A stretch of DNA of 64,000 nt from Pelotomaculum sp. PtaB.Bin104 (GCA_002067205.1 MVQL01000244.1:310001-374000), one strand, 5' to 3'. Positions 35,021 through 46,384 are shown, counted from the first letter of the stretch. Notes: a model not told the origin generated them from the letters alone. Made by a program: numbers and translations.

Positions 35021-36280
35021 CTACTTTATAAACCCCTGGTAGCTGCGCATCAGCATGTGCGATTCCACCTGCTTCATAGTATCCAGTGCTACTCCCACTA
35101 CAATCAGAAGAGCAGTTCCTCCAAAGTAAATATTAGGTATCTTGGTGGCTAGCAACACAAAGTTTGGCAGTATCGCTACAAAAGCTAAAAAAACAGCGCC
35201 AGCCAGGGTGATTTTATTCATTACACGACTAATGTATTCTGCAGTTGGACGACCCGGGCGCAGGCCAGGAATAAAACCACCGTACTTTTTAATATTCTCT
35301 GCTACATCGGCCGGGTTCATGATTACTGCAGTATAGAAATAAGTAAAACCGATAATCAATAGAGCATAAACGATTGTGTGCACTACAGTTCCCCAGCCTA
35401 ACCACTGTACATAGAATTTTGAAAATGCACTATTTGAAAACCATTGCACAAGTGTCTCGGGAAACATAAGCAATGACGAGGCAAAAATCACCGGAATTAC
35501 ACCCGCCTGGTTAACCCTCAGCGGTAGGTGTGTTGTCTGCCCGCCATAAACTCTCCGACCGACAACTCGTTTTGCATATTGAACAGGAATACGGCGCTGA
35601 CCTTCCTGAACCCAAACCACTCCAGCAATCACCAGTCCACCAATAATTACCAGCAGTATAATACTTAATATGTTGATAGTTCCGGCATTCAAATATTCAA
35701 CAATCCTGGTTATGCCTTGTGGAACTCTGGAAACAATACCAGCAAAAATCAATAGTGAAATACCGTTGCCAATACCTTTTTCCGTTATTTGCTCACCAGT
35801 CCACATCAGGAAAGTGGTCCCGGCAGTGATAGTGAAAGCTGCCATCAAATATGAAGCCGGACCGGGATTATACAAAGCCCTGCCTACTCCGATTACCATA
35901 CCGAGGCCCTGAATAAATGCCAGCACCACGGTTAGATAACGTGTATACTGGGTAATTTTTTTGCGTCCCTCATCACCCTCTTTAGCAAGACGCTCCAGGT
36001 GCGGGATTACCACTGTCAGTAGCTGCATAATAATAGAGGCATTGATATAGGGCGTAATGCTCATGGCAAAAACAGAAAAGTTCTTTAGGGCACCACCGGA
36101 AATAACGTCGAAGAACCCAAAAATTGCCCCGCTATTGACTAGCTCGGCAAATCGATCAGGATTGACCCCTGGTACAGGAATATGGGCACCCAGCCGGAAA
36201 ATAAAGATCATTCCTAGAGTATACAGGAGTTTTGTCCTCAACTCCGAGGCTTTGAGGGCGCTAAATAAGCTACCCAGCAA
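35021..36280 (-). CDS. secY: Protein translocase subunit SecY
   Basis: Central channel of the Sec translocon, 419 residues with ten membrane segments. It has [12 protein letters not shown] at the first segment, the plug region [14 protein letters not shown], and the conserved cytoplasmic loops [12 protein letters not shown] and [15 protein letters not shown] 36280 immediately follows the rplO stop (TAA then TTG) and has GAGGTGAT upstream. SecE, its partner, is encoded at 62014. Confidence 0.98.
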   Translation of the reverse strand: MLGSLFSALKASELRTKLLYTLGMIFIFRLGAHIPVPGVNPDRFAELVNSGAIFGFFDVISGGALKNFSVFAMSITPYINASIIMQLLTVVIPHLERLAKEGDEGRKKITQYTRYLTVVLAFIQGLGMVIGVGRALYNPGPASYLMAAFTITAGTTFLMWTGEQITEKGIGNGISLLIFAGIVSRVPQGITRIVEYLNAGTINILSIILLVIIGGLVIAGVVWVQEGQRRIPVQYAKRVVGRRVYGGQTTHLPLRVNQAGVIPVIFASSLLMFPETLVQWFSNSAFSKFYVQWLGWGTVVHTIVYALLIIGFTYFYTAVIMNPADVAENIKKYGGFIPGLRPGRPTAEYISRVMNKITLAGAVFLAFVAILPNFVLLATKIPNIYFGGTALLIVVGVALDTMKQVESHMLMRSYQGFIK

Positions 36281-36721
36281 TTAAATCACCTCTGCTTTAC
36301 CGGCGGCAGCTGTAATTTTTTCTTCAGCCGACTTGCTGAAAGCTTGGGCACAGACTGTTAGAGACCTTTCCAAGTTACCGTTACCAAGTATTTTTACGCC
36401 GTCTCCAACTTTTTTAATCAAACCTGCAGCGAGCAATGTTTCAGGAGTTACGGTAACTCCGTCCTCGAATATGTTAAGTTCGGCAACATTTACGGCAATA
36501 ATTTCTTTAGAAAATTTATTAAAGAAACCACGCTTGGGCATCCGGCGCTGTAGTGGCATTTGCCCACCTTCAAATCCAGGGCGGACGCCTCCGCCGGAGC
36601 GCGACTTCTGTCCTTTGTGGCCGCGGCCAGCTGTTTTACCCAGGCCAGATCCAATTCCCTGACCTTTGCGGGTAGGTTTAGGCCTTGCACCGGGAGCTGG
36701 ACTTAATTCATGCAATTTCAA
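36281..36721 (-). CDS. rplO: 50S ribosomal protein L15
   Basis: Late-assembling 50S protein of 146 residues. The glycine- and arginine-rich N-terminal half ([19 protein letters not shown] and [15 protein letters not shown]) is typical of L15; the C-terminal part carries the globular domain. Its stop is adjacent to the secY start, so the two are translationally coupled. Confidence 0.98.
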   Translation of the reverse strand: MKLHELSPAPGARPKPTRKGQGIGSGLGKTAGRGHKGQKSRSGGGVRPGFEGGQMPLQRRMPKRGFFNKFSKEIIAVNVAELNIFEDGVTVTPETLLAAGLIKKVGDGVKILGNGNLERSLTVCAQAFSKSAEEKITAAAGKAEVI

Positions 36722-36786
36722 AGCAACACCCCCTTAAGATTCCTGGATAACCGCTTCTTGACATGATATCCACAAGATCCGAATGT

Positions 36787-36969
36787 TTATCCAACTTCCT
36801 CAATTTTTAACAAATGGGCAACTTTATCGATCATACCCCTTATTTGCGGGGTATCCTCATGTTTTACTGAACTGTTTAATTTGGTCAGGCCCAGAGTACG
36901 CACAGTGACCCGCTGGTCCGCCGGGCGACCAATTAAGCTTCTGACCAGGGTAATCTTCAAATTGGCCAA
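36787..36969 (-). CDS. rpmD: 50S ribosomal protein L30
   Basis: Small 50S protein of 60 residues found in many but not all bacteria. It reads [13 protein letters not shown] and [25 protein letters not shown] 36969 lies eight bases behind GGGGG; a second TTG three codons later is an alternative. It lies between rpsE and rplO as usual, with 65 bases to rplO. Confidence 0.96.
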   Translation of the reverse strand: MANLKITLVRSLIGRPADQRVTVRTLGLTKLNSSVKHEDTPQIRGMIDKVAHLLKIEEVG

Positions 36970-37028
36970 AACCCTTTCCCCCTTTTTTAGAGCGTTTTCT
37001 TTTTTTATGCATTATTTTACATTACGCT

Positions 37029-37529
37029 CTAACCCAGCAATTCTTCTACTGTCTTATTTCTAAGGCGGGCTACTTCCTCTGGAGTCTTAAGGCTTTTCAA
37101 GGCTTCCATAGTTGCATGGACCATATTGTTAGCGTTATTCGAACCCAAAGACTTTGTTAGTATATCGCGAATCCCGGTCAGTTCCAGGATTGCTCTGACC
37201 GGCCCACCAGCGATCACACCAGTACCAGGCGCAGCCGGCTTCAGAAGCACTTTACCCGCCCCGAACACCCCAATTACCTCGTGGGGAATAGTAGTGCCGG
37301 AAAGAGGTACCTTTATTAAAGATTTTTTTGCATCTTCAATACCTTTGCGAATAGCCTCGGGAACCTCGCCCGCCTTACCCAGTCCAGCACCGACGTAGCC
37401 ATTGCCATCGCCCACTACCATCAGGGCTGAAAAACTGAACCTGCGGCCACCTTTTACAACCTTGGCTACCCGGTTGATATATACTACTTTCTCAGTTACT
37501 TCCAGCTTGCTGGCGTCAATTCTTGCCAT
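37029..37529 (-). CDS. rpsE: 30S ribosomal protein S5
   Basis: 30S protein involved in decoding accuracy. The 166-residue protein has the double-stranded RNA-binding-like N-terminal domain ([21 protein letters not shown]) and the C-terminal [22 protein letters not shown] 37529 follows AAAGGAGGTAAG. It is the start of the rpsE-rpmD-rplO-secY stretch. No ambiguity or spectinomycin-type change can be judged without alignment. Confidence 0.98.
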   Translation of the reverse strand: MARIDASKLEVTEKVVYINRVAKVVKGGRRFSFSALMVVGDGNGYVGAGLGKAGEVPEAIRKGIEDAKKSLIKVPLSGTTIPHEVIGVFGAGKVLLKPAAPGTGVIAGGPVRAILELTGIRDILTKSLGSNNANNMVHATMEALKSLKTPEEVARLRNKTVEELLG

Positions 37530-37551
37530 CTACTTACCTCCTTTCACCGAT

Positions 37552-37920
37552 TTAGAATTCCAGCCCGCCTGCCCGCGCTGCTTCTGCCAGGGCTTTAACC
37601 CGGCCATGGTAAATATAACCGGCGCGGTCAAAAACAATTTTATTAATCCCAGCGTCCAAGGCCTTTTTGGCTAGCAATTCACCTACCGCTGCAGCAGCTG
37701 CGGCGTTACCGCCCGCAGGTAGTTTACCCTTTAGCTCAGGTGCCAATGTTGAAGCGGCCACCAGAGTTACCCCGCGGTCATCATCAATTAGCTGGGCATA
37801 CATATTATGGATACTGCGAAAAACATTTAACCTGGGTCGACCGGCGGAACCAGTTATTTTCTTTCGCACCCTGAAGCGCTTTTTTGCCCGCAGGGCCTTA
37901 CGGTCGGGTCTATTTAGCAC
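37552..37920 (-). CDS. rplR: 50S ribosomal protein L18
   Basis: 5S rRNA-binding protein of the central protuberance, 122 residues. [29 protein letters not shown] and [20 protein letters not shown] are diagnostic. GTG 37920 is the likely start; the ribosome site (AAGGCAGTG) is weaker than for its neighbours. It partners L5, encoded at 39203. Confidence 0.97.
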   Translation of the reverse strand: MLNRPDRKALRAKKRFRVRKKITGSAGRPRLNVFRSIHNMYAQLIDDDRGVTLVAASTLAPELKGKLPAGGNAAAAAAVGELLAKKALDAGINKIVFDRAGYIYHGRVKALAEAARAGGLEF

Positions 37921-37982
37921 TTAGGTCACTGCCTTTCTTAAGTAAATTTGATAAACAATTTCCGACTGTTTATTCTTACTTC

Positions 37983-38525
37983 TTACCTTTTGCCGCCTGC
38001 TTTACCTACTTTGCGGCGAACTTTTTCACCCTCGTACCTGACCCCTTTACCTTTATATGGTTCAGGCTCCCGCACAGCACGGATAACCGCTGCCAGCGCA
38101 CCTACTTTTTCCTTGTCAATACCTTTAATGCTAATCCTAGCCGGTGCCGGAACTTCTATTTCCAGACCTGCCTCAGGCTCGATCTCGACTGGGTGGGAAT
38201 AACCCAGAGCCAGCACGAGTTTGTTACCCTGCTTGGAAGCCCGGTAACCCACACCAACAAGTTCGAGATTTTTCTGAAAACCGGCTGTTACTCCTACTAC
38301 CATATTATTAACCAGGGTACGGGTGAGCCCGTGTAAGGACTTGTGTAGTTTATTATCAGAAGGGCGTTCTATCAGCAATTGCCCTCCTTCGAATTTGACA
38401 ACCATATCACGGTGTAAACTTCTTTCCAACTGCCCTTTCGGGCCCTTTACCCGCAGCCGGTTTCCCTCAATCTGAACATCAACACCGGCGGGCACCGGTA
38501 CCGGTAGCCTACCAATCCTGGACAT
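37983..38525 (-). CDS. rplF: 50S ribosomal protein L6
   Basis: 50S protein near the factor-binding site. The 180-residue protein has two L6 repeats, begins [15 protein letters not shown] and ends with the signature [21 protein letters not shown]. It lies between rpsH and rplR with normal spacing. Confidence 0.98.
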   Translation of the reverse strand: MSRIGRLPVPVPAGVDVQIEGNRLRVKGPKGQLERSLHRDMVVKFEGGQLLIERPSDNKLHKSLHGLTRTLVNNMVVGVTAGFQKNLELVGVGYRASKQGNKLVLALGYSHPVEIEPEAGLEIEVPAPARISIKGIDKEKVGALAAVIRAVREPEPYKGKGVRYEGEKVRRKVGKAGGKR

Positions 38526-38557
38526 AAATTACACCTGCCATCCTAAATAAATTCGAA

Positions 38558-38956
38558 CTACCAAATGTAGCAAATAACTTCTCCCCCCAGGCCTTCTTTA
38601 CGAGCCCGCTTATCAGACATGAACCCCTTGGAGGTGGAAATGATGGCGATACCAAGGCCACCCAGGACTTTCGGAACATTATCTTTTCTTGCATATACTC
38701 TTAAGCCTGGCTTTGATATGCGTTTGAGGCCGATGATCACCCGCTCTTTATTAGCGCCGTATTTGAGGTGGACCCGGATTATCCCCTGCTTGCCATCTTC
38801 AATAAACTCACATTCTCTGACAAAACCTTCATCTTTCAGGATGTTAGCAATTGCCTTTTTCACTTTGGATGCTGGTGCCTCTACTTTATCGTGATAAAAT
38901 GTATTGGCGTTACGGATTCGGGTCAAGAAATCTGCAATGGGGTCGGTCATAACCAT
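38558..38956 (-). CDS. rpsH: 30S ribosomal protein S8
   Basis: Primary 16S-binding protein; in Escherichia coli it also represses the spc operon. The 132-residue protein has [16 protein letters not shown] at the start and [35 protein letters not shown] at the end in shape, the last part being the RNA-binding signature. Two ATG codons (38956 and 38950) are possible; GGAGG lies nine bases before the first. Confidence 0.98.
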   Translation of the reverse strand: MVMTDPIADFLTRIRNANTFYHDKVEAPASKVKKAIANILKDEGFVRECEFIEDGKQGIIRVHLKYGANKERVIIGLKRISKPGLRVYARKDNVPKVLGGLGIAIISTSKGFMSDKRARKEGLGGEVICYIW

Positions 38957-38977
38957 GTGCAACTACCTCCTTCCTGA

Positions 38978-39163
38978 TTACCAACTGGCTTTGCGGATTC
39001 CTGGAATTTCACCTTTATAGGAAAGCTCCCGGAAACAGATCCGGCAGATCCCAAATTTTCTCATGAAAGCATGCGGCCGCCCACATATTTTACATCTGTT
39101 GTGACCGCGCACTGCAAATTTTGGAGCTCGCATTGCTCTTAAAACCATTGACTTTTTAGCCAC
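38978..39163 (-). CDS. rpsZ: 30S ribosomal protein S14 type Z
   Basis: Zinc-binding short S14, 61 residues. CKICGRPH and CRICFREL give the four-cysteine zinc site; the C terminus is [14 protein letters not shown] 39163 is seven bases behind GGGGG and gives the standard length; a TTG directly before it is less well placed. This is the zinc form, in line with L31, L33, L36 and S4 here. Confidence 0.97.
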   Translation of the reverse strand: MAKKSMVLRAMRAPKFAVRGHNRCKICGRPHAFMRKFGICRICFRELSYKGEIPGIRKASW

Positions 39164-39202
39164 CAATTCGCCCCCTTTGAGGTGGTCTGATATTTGTAAA
39201 AG

Positions 39203-39745
39203 TTACGCTGCCCGGAAAGGCATGCCCATTAATCTTAATAGTTCCCTGGCCTCTTCGTCTGTTTTTGCAGTAGTAACAAAAATAATATCCATACCACGTA
39301 TCTTATCAATTTTGTCATACTCGATTTCCGGAAAAATAAGCTGCTCGCGAATACCCATACTATAATTACCACGGCCATCAAAGGACTTAGGGGAAATACC
39401 ACGGAAGTCACGCACCCTGGGCAACGCAATATTAAAAAGTTTATCAACGAACTCATACATCCGTGCGCCGCGCAAAGTTACTTTAGCACCTATTGTCATT
39501 CCTTCGCGCAACTTAAAAGCAGCGATGGATTTCTTTGCTTTAGTTGTAACCGGCTTTTGTCCGGCTATGATCATCAGATCACTTACAGCGGAATCGATGG
39601 CCTTAGAGTTTTGAATAGCCTCACCTACGCCCATATTAAGCACAACTTTTTCCAGTCTAGGGACCTGCATGATATTTTTATAGCCAAACTTTTGCATCAT
39701 CGCCGCTACAACGTCGTTCTTGTATTTGTCTTTCATTCTTGCCAC
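39203..39745 (-). CDS. rplE: 50S ribosomal protein L5
   Basis: 5S rRNA-binding protein of the central protuberance. The 180-residue protein has [20 protein letters not shown] near the start, [20 protein letters not shown] in the middle and [18 protein letters not shown] at the end. GTG 39745 is eight bases behind GGGAGG. Confidence 0.98.
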   Translation of the reverse strand: MARMKDKYKNDVVAAMMQKFGYKNIMQVPRLEKVVLNMGVGEAIQNSKAIDSAVSDLMIIAGQKPVTTKAKKSIAAFKLREGMTIGAKVTLRGARMYEFVDKLFNIALPRVRDFRGISPKSFDGRGNYSMGIREQLIFPEIEYDKIDKIRGMDIIFVTTAKTDEEARELLRLMGMPFRAA

Positions 39746-39825
39746 CTGAACTACCTCCCTTCCTGGTAGTAATCACACTATATTCGTAGTCGAAGTTTTT
39801 GATCCACTTAGCTTCATGCTTTTAA

Positions 39826-40149
39826 TCAGATGGTTTCCCCACATTTTTTACAAACTCGCTCTTTTTCCCCGTTTGCGAGAACTTTTTTACTGATTCTAGT
39901 TGGTGTATTACATTTATTACAAAATAACATTACATTGGAGCTATGAACCGGAGCTTCTTTTTCCAATATACCTCCTTGCGGCATTTGCCTGGTTGGCTTG
40001 GCATGTCGCTTTGCAATGTTTACTCCTTCAATTACTACCCTGTTTTTATCCGGTATTACTGCTATTACCTTGCCTTTTTTACCCACGCTTTTACCGCTTA
40101 TTACCATTACAGTATCCCCTCTGCGGACGTGAACCTTAGGGTTTGCCAT
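39826..40149 (-). CDS. rplX: 50S ribosomal protein L24
   Basis: Early 50S assembly protein with a KOW motif (HVRRGDTVMVISGKSVGKKGKVI). The 107-residue protein keeps two CxxC pairs in the C-terminal part (CNKC and CKKC), a possible zinc site found in many Firmicutes L24. ATG 40149 follows AGGAGGTGG; the longer open frame to 40221 is not supported. A 153-base gap separates it from rplN, longer than usual, with no gene visible. Confidence 0.97.
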   Translation of the reverse strand: MANPKVHVRRGDTVMVISGKSVGKKGKVIAVIPDKNRVVIEGVNIAKRHAKPTRQMPQGGILEKEAPVHSSNVMLFCNKCNTPTRISKKVLANGEKERVCKKCGETI

Positions 40150-40302
40150 GCTTATCCACCTCCTGATGCGGTCGCTGTTCATCATGCAATGCAGCCGGAT
40201 ACAAGTTCTTTCAGAATACACCTTGGAAGAAACCCGGGGTTACCCGCTACAATACAAGCTGCACAATAAAGGACCGCCATGTATGTTGTTTTCACCGCTT
40301 TA

Positions 40303-40671
40303 TTAAAGCACTTCCGGTGCTAGTGAAACTATCTTCATAAACTCGCGGTCTCTTAATTCGCGCGCCACCGGCCCAAAAATACGAGTACCCTTTGGACTTT
40401 TATCGTCCTTTATGATTACAGCAGCATTTTCATCAAATTTGATATATGAGCCATCCGGGCGCCTTACTTCTTTATTTGTACGTACAACAACGGCCTTCAC
40501 TACGTCACCTTTCTTAACAACGCCGCCTGGCGTGGCTTCTTTAACAGAACACACAATAATATCCCCTACCCCGGCATAGCGTCGGAGCGACCCCCCCAAA
40601 ACGCGTATACACATAAGCCGGCGCGCGCCCGTGTTATCCGCCACAGTGAGCATAGTCTGAACCTGAATCAC
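40303..40671 (-). CDS. rplN: 50S ribosomal protein L14
   Basis: 50S protein at the subunit interface, 122 residues. [27 protein letters not shown] and [14 protein letters not shown] are diagnostic. GTG 40671 is eight bases behind GGAGG. Confidence 0.98.
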   Translation of the reverse strand: MIQVQTMLTVADNTGARRLMCIRVLGGSLRRYAGVGDIIVCSVKEATPGGVVKKGDVVKAVVVRTNKEVRRPDGSYIKFDENAAVIIKDDKSPKGTRIFGPVARELRDREFMKIVSLAPEVL

Positions 40672-40701
40672 AGCAGCAACCTCCTCACACTTCCAACTCC
40701 C

Positions 40702-40965
40702 TTAAATCTGGTCCGCCCTATCCAAAATTTCAATAACCCGCCACCGCTTTTCTTTAGACAGCGGCCTGGTTTCCATTACTTTAACTTTATCGCCAACCCG
40801 GCAAGTGTTATCCTCGTCATGAGCTTTAAACTTCCTGGTCTGGCGAATTATGCGCTGATACATGGGATGCCTGACCAGGGTTTCAACAGCCACCACCACG
40901 GTTTTTTCCATTTTATCACTTACCACCCTGCCGGTAAGAACCTTGCGCATGCCACGCTCTTCCAT
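40702..40965 (-). CDS. rpsQ: 30S ribosomal protein S17
   Basis: Primary 16S-binding OB-fold protein, 87 residues, with [19 protein letters not shown] and the [21 protein letters not shown] segment. ATG 40965 follows AGGATC. A gap of about 117 bases precedes it after rpmC, again wider than usual. Confidence 0.97.
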   Translation of the reverse strand: MEERGMRKVLTGRVVSDKMEKTVVVAVETLVRHPMYQRIIRQTRKFKAHDEDNTCRVGDKVKVMETRPLSKEKRWRVIEILDRADQI

Positions 40966-41082
40966 TAATTTGATCCTACCCCTTCCTTACTCAGGATATC
41001 TCAACCTTAACATTACTCAAAACACCTTTACAAAGTTAAGACATCCCGGCACGGTTATGATTCTGATGAATAACTTTTCATA

Positions 41083-41286
41083 CTAGGCTTGCTGAATCCC
41101 TAACTCGCGCTCACGGATTATGGTCTTAACACGAGCAATTCTACGTCGGACTTCTTGCAACTTCATAGGGTTATCCAGCTGTCCGGTAGCCATCTGAAAC
41201 CTCAGCTTAAAGAGTTCATCCTTAGATTCGTCCAGCTTTTTGTTCAACTCGGCATCGGTCAAATCCCTAATGTCTTTAACCTTCAT
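41083..41286 (-). CDS. rpmC: 50S ribosomal protein L29
   Basis: Two-helix 50S protein at the exit tunnel that helps dock trigger factor and SRP. The 67-residue protein reads [18 protein letters not shown], then [15 protein letters not shown] and [10 protein letters not shown]-like [13 protein letters not shown]. The ATG at 41286 lies inside the last codons of rplP (11-base overlap), so translation is coupled. Confidence 0.97.
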   Translation of the reverse strand: MKVKDIRDLTDAELNKKLDESKDELFKLRFQMATGQLDNPMKLQEVRRRIARVKTIIRERELGIQQA

Positions 41287-41707
41287 TGACCTCACCCACT
41301 TCCCCGCGTTTCACAAACTTGGTTTTTATCGGTAACTTGTTAGAAGCCAACCGCATAGCTTCACGGGCCACTTCTTCGCTAATGCCTGCCAGTTCAAACA
41401 TGATTCGCCCTGGCTTTACCACGGCAATCCAGTACTCAGGAGTACCTTTACCGGATCCCATCCTGGTTTCGGCTGGCTTGGTGGTAATCGGCTTATCTGG
41501 AAATATTCTTATCCACACCTTGCCGCCCCGTTTAATGTAGCGAGTCATAGCGATACGGGCTGCTTCAATTTGCCTGTTCGTAATCCAGGCGCTCTCCAAT
41601 GCTTGAAGTCCATACTCTCCAAAACTGACTTCCCTGCCGCCTTTGGCCTTACCGGCTGTACTGGGGCGGTGCTGTTTACGGTATTTTACCCTTTTCGGTA
41701 TAAGCAT
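41276..41707 (-). CDS. rplP: 50S ribosomal protein L16
   Basis: 50S protein near the A-site tRNA and 5S rRNA. The 143-residue protein begins [14 protein letters not shown] and has GRMGSGKG-like [21 protein letters not shown], with the methylated/hydroxylated arginine position of other bacteria. Overlaps rpmC by 11 bases and starts just after rpsC. Confidence 0.98.
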   Translation of the reverse strand: MLIPKRVKYRKQHRPSTAGKAKGGREVSFGEYGLQALESAWITNRQIEAARIAMTRYIKRGGKVWIRIFPDKPITTKPAETRMGSGKGTPEYWIAVVKPGRIMFELAGISEEVAREAMRLASNKLPIKTKFVKRGEVGEVNEG

Positions 41708-41709
41708 CC

Positions 41710-42405
41710 CTATACGCCTCCTTCACCGGGAACTTCCTTCCCTCCCCTGGTCGGGGTTTTTTGGGGAGTTTTAGCTGCCGGCAAAACTTCTCCTTTATAA
41801 ATCCAGACTTTAATTCCAATTTTTCCGTAAGTTGTGTTTGCCTCAGCAAAACCATAGTCTATATCTGCACGCAACGTATGAAGTGGCACCTTGCCCTCGC
41901 TATACCACTCAGTGCGGGCAATTTCAGCACCAGCCAACCGGCCGCCGCAGGCAATCTTAATGCCTTTTGCGCCCATTTTCATGGAACGTGTTACCACCTG
42001 CTTCATAGCCCTTCTGAAGGCAATCCTCTTTACGAGTTGTGAAGCAACATTTTCGGCAACAAGTTGTGCATCCAATTCAGGCACTTTAACTTCAACTATA
42101 TTCACACTGACCTGTTTACCCGTGATCAACTCCAGCTGTTTGCGAAGATTCTCAACCTCAATACCGCCACGGCCGATGACAATACCAGGTTTAGCAGTAT
42201 GAATGAATACTTTAACGCGATTGGCAGCCCGCTCGATCTGGATACGGGAAACACCTGCGATAAACAATTTCTTTTTAATAAACTTACGTATAGCAAGGTC
42301 TTCGTGCAAAAGACCGGCGTAGTTCTTTTTATCGGCAAACCACTTGCCTTCCCAGTCCCGGATAATACCAATCCGCAGACCTTTTGGATTTACCTTTTGC
42401 CCCAC
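41710..42405 (-). CDS. rpsC: 30S ribosomal protein S3
   Basis: 30S protein at the mRNA entry channel with helicase function. The 231-residue protein begins [26 protein letters not shown] and contains the KH domain with [15 protein letters not shown]. The C-terminal S3 domain has [31 protein letters not shown] in shape. It lies in rplV-rpsC-rplP order. Confidence 0.98.
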   Translation of the reverse strand: MGQKVNPKGLRIGIIRDWEGKWFADKKNYAGLLHEDLAIRKFIKKKLFIAGVSRIQIERAANRVKVFIHTAKPGIVIGRGGIEVENLRKQLELITGKQVSVNIVEVKVPELDAQLVAENVASQLVKRIAFRRAMKQVVTRSMKMGAKGIKIACGGRLAGAEIARTEWYSEGKVPLHTLRADIDYGFAEANTTYGKIGIKVWIYKGEVLPAAKTPQKTPTRGGKEVPGEGGV

Positions 42406-42411
42406 TAAGAT

Positions 42412-42753
42412 CTAACCCTCCTTTTGGTCGCCTACTACGACCGTAATATGGCTGGTACGCTTGCGCAAAACATCCGCGCGACCCATGGCACGGGGCTGAA
42501 ACCGTTTCAGGGTAGGCCCCTGGTCTACAAATGCTGCGGTAACAAACAATTCATCTTTACTGGCTTGCTGGTTATGCTCAGCATTAGCAGCAGCAGACTT
42601 AACCACCTTAGTTACAGCCTCTGAGGCCCGCTTAGGAGTATATTTCAATATAGCTAAGGCCTCCTGTATTTTCTTGCCCCGGATCAGGTCCACCACAATG
42701 CGCACCTTGCGCGGAGAAATCATCACAAATTTAGCTGTGGCTTTTGCCTCCAC
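42412..42753 (-). CDS. rplV: 50S ribosomal protein L22
   Basis: Exit-tunnel protein, 113 residues. [20 protein letters not shown] at the start and the tunnel hairpin [30 protein letters not shown] at the end mark it. No change in the hairpin associated with macrolide resistance can be judged without alignment. GTG 42753 follows AAGGGGG. Confidence 0.98.
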   Translation of the reverse strand: MEAKATAKFVMISPRKVRIVVDLIRGKKIQEALAILKYTPKRASEAVTKVVKSAAANAEHNQQASKDELFVTAAFVDQGPTLKRFQPRAMGRADVLRKRTSHITVVVGDQKEG

Positions 42754-42845
42754 AGGTTATTTACCCCCTTCATTTAGATGCCGGACATTGACGCCAAGGT
42801 CTAGAGATAAAATTTTTCTTTTATCAGGTCTCTTGCTTCCAGCTT

Positions 42846-43130
42846 CTATTTAAGCGCTGTAGACCTTTCCGTATGGTGACCATGCCCTCTAAAGAGCCTG
42901 GTAACTGCAAACTCACCCAACTTGTGCCCAACCATATCTTCGGTAATATATACAGGAATGTGCTTTCGTCCATCATGTACAGCAATGGTATGTCCTACCA
43001 TTTGAGGAAAGATAGTTGAGCGCCTGGACCAGGTCTTGATAACTTTTTTATCGCCATTATCGTTCATCATTTCTATCCTTTTAAGCAGGCGTTCCTCACA
43101 GTACGGCCCCTTCTTTAATGACCGGCCCAA
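42846..43130 (-). CDS. rpsS: 30S ribosomal protein S19
   Basis: 30S head protein that touches A-site tRNA. The 94-residue protein reads [37 protein letters not shown] and [19 protein letters not shown] 43130 is eight bases behind GGGGG. Confidence 0.98.
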   Translation of the reverse strand: MGRSLKKGPYCEERLLKRIEMMNDNGDKKVIKTWSRRSTIFPQMVGHTIAVHDGRKHIPVYITEDMVGHKLGEFAVTRLFRGHGHHTERSTALK

Positions 43131-43160
43131 TAATAAAGCCCCCTTTCATTTTTTGTTTAT

Positions 43161-43985
43161 CTATTTATTCCGCCGTTTTACAATCAAACTGTCACTCGGT
43201 TTTTTCTTGCGGGTACGGGCACCCAAGGCTGGTTTGCCCCACGGTGTTACCGGGTTACGGCCAATCGGCGAACGACCTTCGCCGCCGCCATGCGGGTGAT
43301 CTACCGGGTTCATTACAATACCCCGGACTGTTGGCCGTATCCCCATCCAGCGCTTTCGGCCAGCTTTTCCAACATTAATATTTTCATGCTCAACATTACT
43401 TACCTGTCCTATGGTGGCCCGACAGTTTTGCAAAAGCAATCTCATTTCTCCGGAGGGCATTCTGATGTTGGCGTATTTACCTTCTTTTGCCATTAATTGG
43501 GCAGAGGTACCTGCCGATCGAACTAGCTGCCCACCACCGCCTGGATAGAGCTCAATGTTATGGATCATTGTACCCAGTGGAATATTTCTCAAGGGCAGAC
43601 AGTTTCCAGCCTTAATGTCTGCATCAGGGCCCGATATCAAAATTTGGCCTACTTTGACTCCTACCGGAGCCAGAATGTAACTCTTCTGTCCATCAGCATA
43701 ATGTAAAAGTGCAATTCTGGCAGAACGATTAGGGTCATACTCAATACTGGCAACTTTAGCCGGAATGCTATCCTTATTCCTCTTAAAGTCGATAATTCTG
43801 TACATACGCTTATGCCCGCCGCCCCGGTGTCTCACAGTGAGCCTGCCCTGTGCATTGCGCCCAGCGTTTTTACTTAAAGGCTCAAGCAAAGACTTTTCAG
43901 GTTCTGCACAGGTAATCTCTGCAAAGTCAGAAACGGTTACAAACCGGCGGCCTGCTGAGGTTGGCTTAAATTTTCTTATAGCCAT
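43161..43985 (-). CDS. rplB: 50S ribosomal protein L2
   Basis: Large, highly conserved 50S protein needed for peptidyl transfer. The 274-residue protein has [38 protein letters not shown] and the C-terminal [23 protein letters not shown] with the essential His in VDHPHGGG. The ribosome site (AGGTAAAG) is weaker than its neighbours. A 200-base gap without any visible gene separates it from rplW, where most genomes have only a few bases. Confidence 0.98.
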   Translation of the reverse strand: MAIRKFKPTSAGRRFVTVSDFAEITCAEPEKSLLEPLSKNAGRNAQGRLTVRHRGGGHKRMYRIIDFKRNKDSIPAKVASIEYDPNRSARIALLHYADGQKSYILAPVGVKVGQILISGPDADIKAGNCLPLRNIPLGTMIHNIELYPGGGGQLVRSAGTSAQLMAKEGKYANIRMPSGEMRLLLQNCRATIGQVSNVEHENINVGKAGRKRWMGIRPTVRGIVMNPVDHPHGGGEGRSPIGRNPVTPWGKPALGARTRKKKPSDSLIVKRRNK

Positions 43986-44186
43986 GTTGCTTTACCTGGT
44001 TTCAAGAAACATACCTAAACTGTAGCCGCTCAAATATGTCTCCCTCCCGCCGACTCCACGGGAAGCAGTCACAGATCATAAACTCCTTTATCCTCAGCAC
44101 CACTTGCTGTTTAGGCACTTCACTGGATTGTGACAGCTAAAAACCTTTTCCTTTCAACAGAAATGTAATTTAGGATTGTAAGGAAT

Positions 44187-44474
44187 TTACATTCCTTCAA
44201 AGATCTCGATTCGGTCACCGTCTCTCAAGGTAACGACCGCCTTTTTAATATCAGGAGTTTTTCCAGGCACCCTGCGCACCCTTTTTATTTTGCCCTTTAC
44301 CCTCATGGTATTTACTTTTTCAACCTTTACCTTGAATATACTTTCTACAGCCTGACGGATCTCAACTTTATTGGCATTTATATCAACTACGAACGTGTAC
44401 TTGTTATCCTTTAATAGCGAGGTACTTTTCTCGGTAACCAGTGGCTTCCTCAAGATATCACGCGGGTTTTTCAT
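44187..44474 (-). CDS. rplW: 50S ribosomal protein L23
   Basis: Exit-tunnel protein and docking site for trigger factor, 95 residues. [17 protein letters not shown] at the start and [26 protein letters not shown] are typical. Its ATG directly follows the rplD stop (TAA then ATG) and GGAGG lies within the end of rplD, so translation is coupled. Confidence 0.98.
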   Translation of the reverse strand: MKNPRDILRKPLVTEKSTSLLKDNKYTFVVDINANKVEIRQAVESIFKVKVEKVNTMRVKGKIKRVRRVPGKTPDIKKAVVTLRDGDRIEIFEGM

Positions 44475-45095
44475 TTACGCGAACACCTCCTCAACCCTGG
44501 CTACGGCATCTTTAGTGATCACCAGCTTGTTATGGGCAAGAATATCATAAACGTTAATTCCAGTAGCATGCAACGGCTTAACATTAGGAATGTTCCTAGC
44601 AGATTTTTCCACCGTCTGATCAATATCAGCCGTTACCAGTAATGCTCCATTCACCTTGAGGTTGTTCAGAATCTTTACCATATCCTTTGTTTTTGGCTCT
44701 TTCAAATCTAATTGATCCAAGACAAGTAAATCACCGGTATTCACTTTGGCTGAAAGTGCTGACTTTAATGCCAGCCTTCTTACTTTTTTGGGCAGGCTGT
44801 ACTGATAGTCTCTGGGATGGGGGCCAAAAACAATCCCGCCACTTCTCCAAATCGGAGACCGGGTGGTACCATGACGCGCCCTACCGGTGCCTTTTTGACG
44901 CCATGGCTTGCGCCCTCCGCCGCTGACTTCCGCCCTGGTTTTAGTATTGTGGGTACCCTGGCGCCGGCCGGCTAACTGCATTAGAACAGCATCATGCAAA
45001 ACTGTTTTATGTACCTCAACGCCGAAAATATCCTCACTCAGCGCTAGCTCACCGACCTGTTCGCCATTTATATTATACAAAGCTACTGTAGGCAT
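44475..45095 (-). CDS. rplD: 50S ribosomal protein L4
   Basis: 50S tunnel protein; in some bacteria it also represses the S10 operon. The 206-residue protein has the tunnel loop [29 protein letters not shown] and the globular domain with [18 protein letters not shown]. It is followed directly by rplW. Confidence 0.98.
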   Translation of the reverse strand: MPTVALYNINGEQVGELALSEDIFGVEVHKTVLHDAVLMQLAGRRQGTHNTKTRAEVSGGGRKPWRQKGTGRARHGTTRSPIWRSGGIVFGPHPRDYQYSLPKKVRRLALKSALSAKVNTGDLLVLDQLDLKEPKTKDMVKILNNLKVNGALLVTADIDQTVEKSARNIPNVKPLHATGINVYDILAHNKLVITKDAVARVEEVFA

Positions 45096-45198
45096 GAGTA
45101 TCCCCTTTCTGAGCTTTAAGCTTTTTGGCTATACTCACCCGGCGGCAAATCCATCGCAAGTCTTTAGCCTCAGCCTAGAGTCTCTTTTCCGGCGCTTT

Positions 45199-45825
45199 TT
45201 ACGCCTTTGTTGACGGAGTGATCAAAACCAAACCACCCCTAGGACCTGGTATGGCCCCTTTAATGGCCAGCATATTGCGTTCACTGTCAACCTTCACCAC
45301 ATCAAGGTTCTGGACAGTTTTCCTTACCGCTCCATATTGTCCAGGCAATTTCCTGCCCTTATATACCCGGGCCGGACCTTTCGCTCCCAATGAACCCGGA
45401 CGCCGGTGGTATTTTGAACCATGCGCCATTGGACCGCGATGAAAGCCATGCCGTTTAATGCCCCCAGAAAAGCCATGTCCCTTACTGGTCCCGACTACAT
45501 CAACCTTCTCACCCTCGGCAAAAATATCAGCTTTAATCTCCTGGCCAACTTGATAGGAATCAATATCGTCAACTCTCAGTTCCCGCAAAAATCGGCGCAA
45601 CTGAACACCGGCTTTACTAAAATGCCCTTTAAGCGGCTTGGTAAATAGTTGTTCTCTCTTTTCTCCAAAACCAATCTGGACTGCGTTATAACCATCTGAC
45701 TCTAATGTCTTTTTCTGTACCACGATGCAAGGGCCTGCTTCAATCACAGTAACTGGAACAGCCAAACCGTTATCAGTAAATATCTGTGTCATACCAACCT
45801 TTTTACCCAAAATTCCTTTTGGCAT
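45199..45825 (-). CDS. rplC: 50S ribosomal protein L3
   Basis: Early 50S assembly protein that reaches the peptidyl transferase centre. The 208-residue protein begins [16 protein letters not shown] and has [17 protein letters not shown] and [18 protein letters not shown] 45825 lies 11 bases behind GGAGG; a GTG-type extension to 45837 is not needed. Confidence 0.98.
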   Translation of the reverse strand: MPKGILGKKVGMTQIFTDNGLAVPVTVIEAGPCIVVQKKTLESDGYNAVQIGFGEKREQLFTKPLKGHFSKAGVQLRRFLRELRVDDIDSYQVGQEIKADIFAEGEKVDVVGTSKGHGFSGGIKRHGFHRGPMAHGSKYHRRPGSLGAKGPARVYKGRKLPGQYGAVRKTVQNLDVVKVDSERNMLAIKGAIPGPRGGLVLITPSTKA

Positions 45826-45986
45826 AACTTGATGCACCTCCGTATTTCAGGGGCCGGATATAAACCCATCTGTGGCCTCCAGCCCCTGACTGCCATAGTA
45901 AGAGGTTGAGCTAGTCTCAACATTACTTCTTTTTAATAATGTAATTACTATTTTCTTCAAAAATCTGGCAACGTATTTATACAATT

Positions 45987-46295
45987 CTACAACTTAATTT
46001 CAATATCTACACCGGCAGGGAGGTCCAGTCGCATCAGTGCGTCAACAGTCTTTGGTGTGGGCTCAACAATGTCGATTAGCCTTTTGTGTGTCCGCATCTC
46101 AAATTGCTCCCGTGAATCTTTATTTACATGCGGGCTGCGCAGAATCGTATAAATGTTTTTCTCGGTAGGAAGTGGAACCGGGCCGGCTACAGATGCTCCA
46201 GTCCTCCTGGCAGTATCAACAATCTTCAAAGCTGACTGGTCTAGTATGTGATGATCAAAGGCCTTAAGCCTGATTCTGATTTTTTGACTTTTCAT
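45987..46295 (-). CDS. rpsJ: 30S ribosomal protein S10
   Basis: First gene of the S10 operon; S10 (NusE) also acts in antitermination with NusB. The 102-residue protein reads [20 protein letters not shown] and has [20 protein letters not shown]. The frame is open to 46367, but ATG 46295 gives the family length; AAGGAG lies 14 bases upstream. A TATAAT about 85 bases upstream may be the S10 promoter, after tuf. Confidence 0.97.
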   Translation of the reverse strand: MKSQKIRIRLKAFDHHILDQSALKIVDTARRTGASVAGPVPLPTEKNIYTILRSPHVNKDSREQFEMRTHKRLIDIVEPTPKTVDALMRLDLPAGVDIEIKL

Positions 46296-46378
46296 TAAAT
46301 TATCCAGCTCTCCTTTTCGCCCGATTACCGGACTTTCTCGGTGAAAATTCCCCTGAGTTTTCAGCAAGGCGTAATAAC

Positions 46379-46384
46379 ATTATA
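46379..46384 (-). promoter_or_regulatory. Candidate -10 box of the S10 operon
   Basis: TATAAT stands alone at 46379-46384 on the minus strand between tuf and rpsJ. The -35 region is poor (AGGTTG at 16 bases), so the promoter would be weak or need help. Confidence 0.35.
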
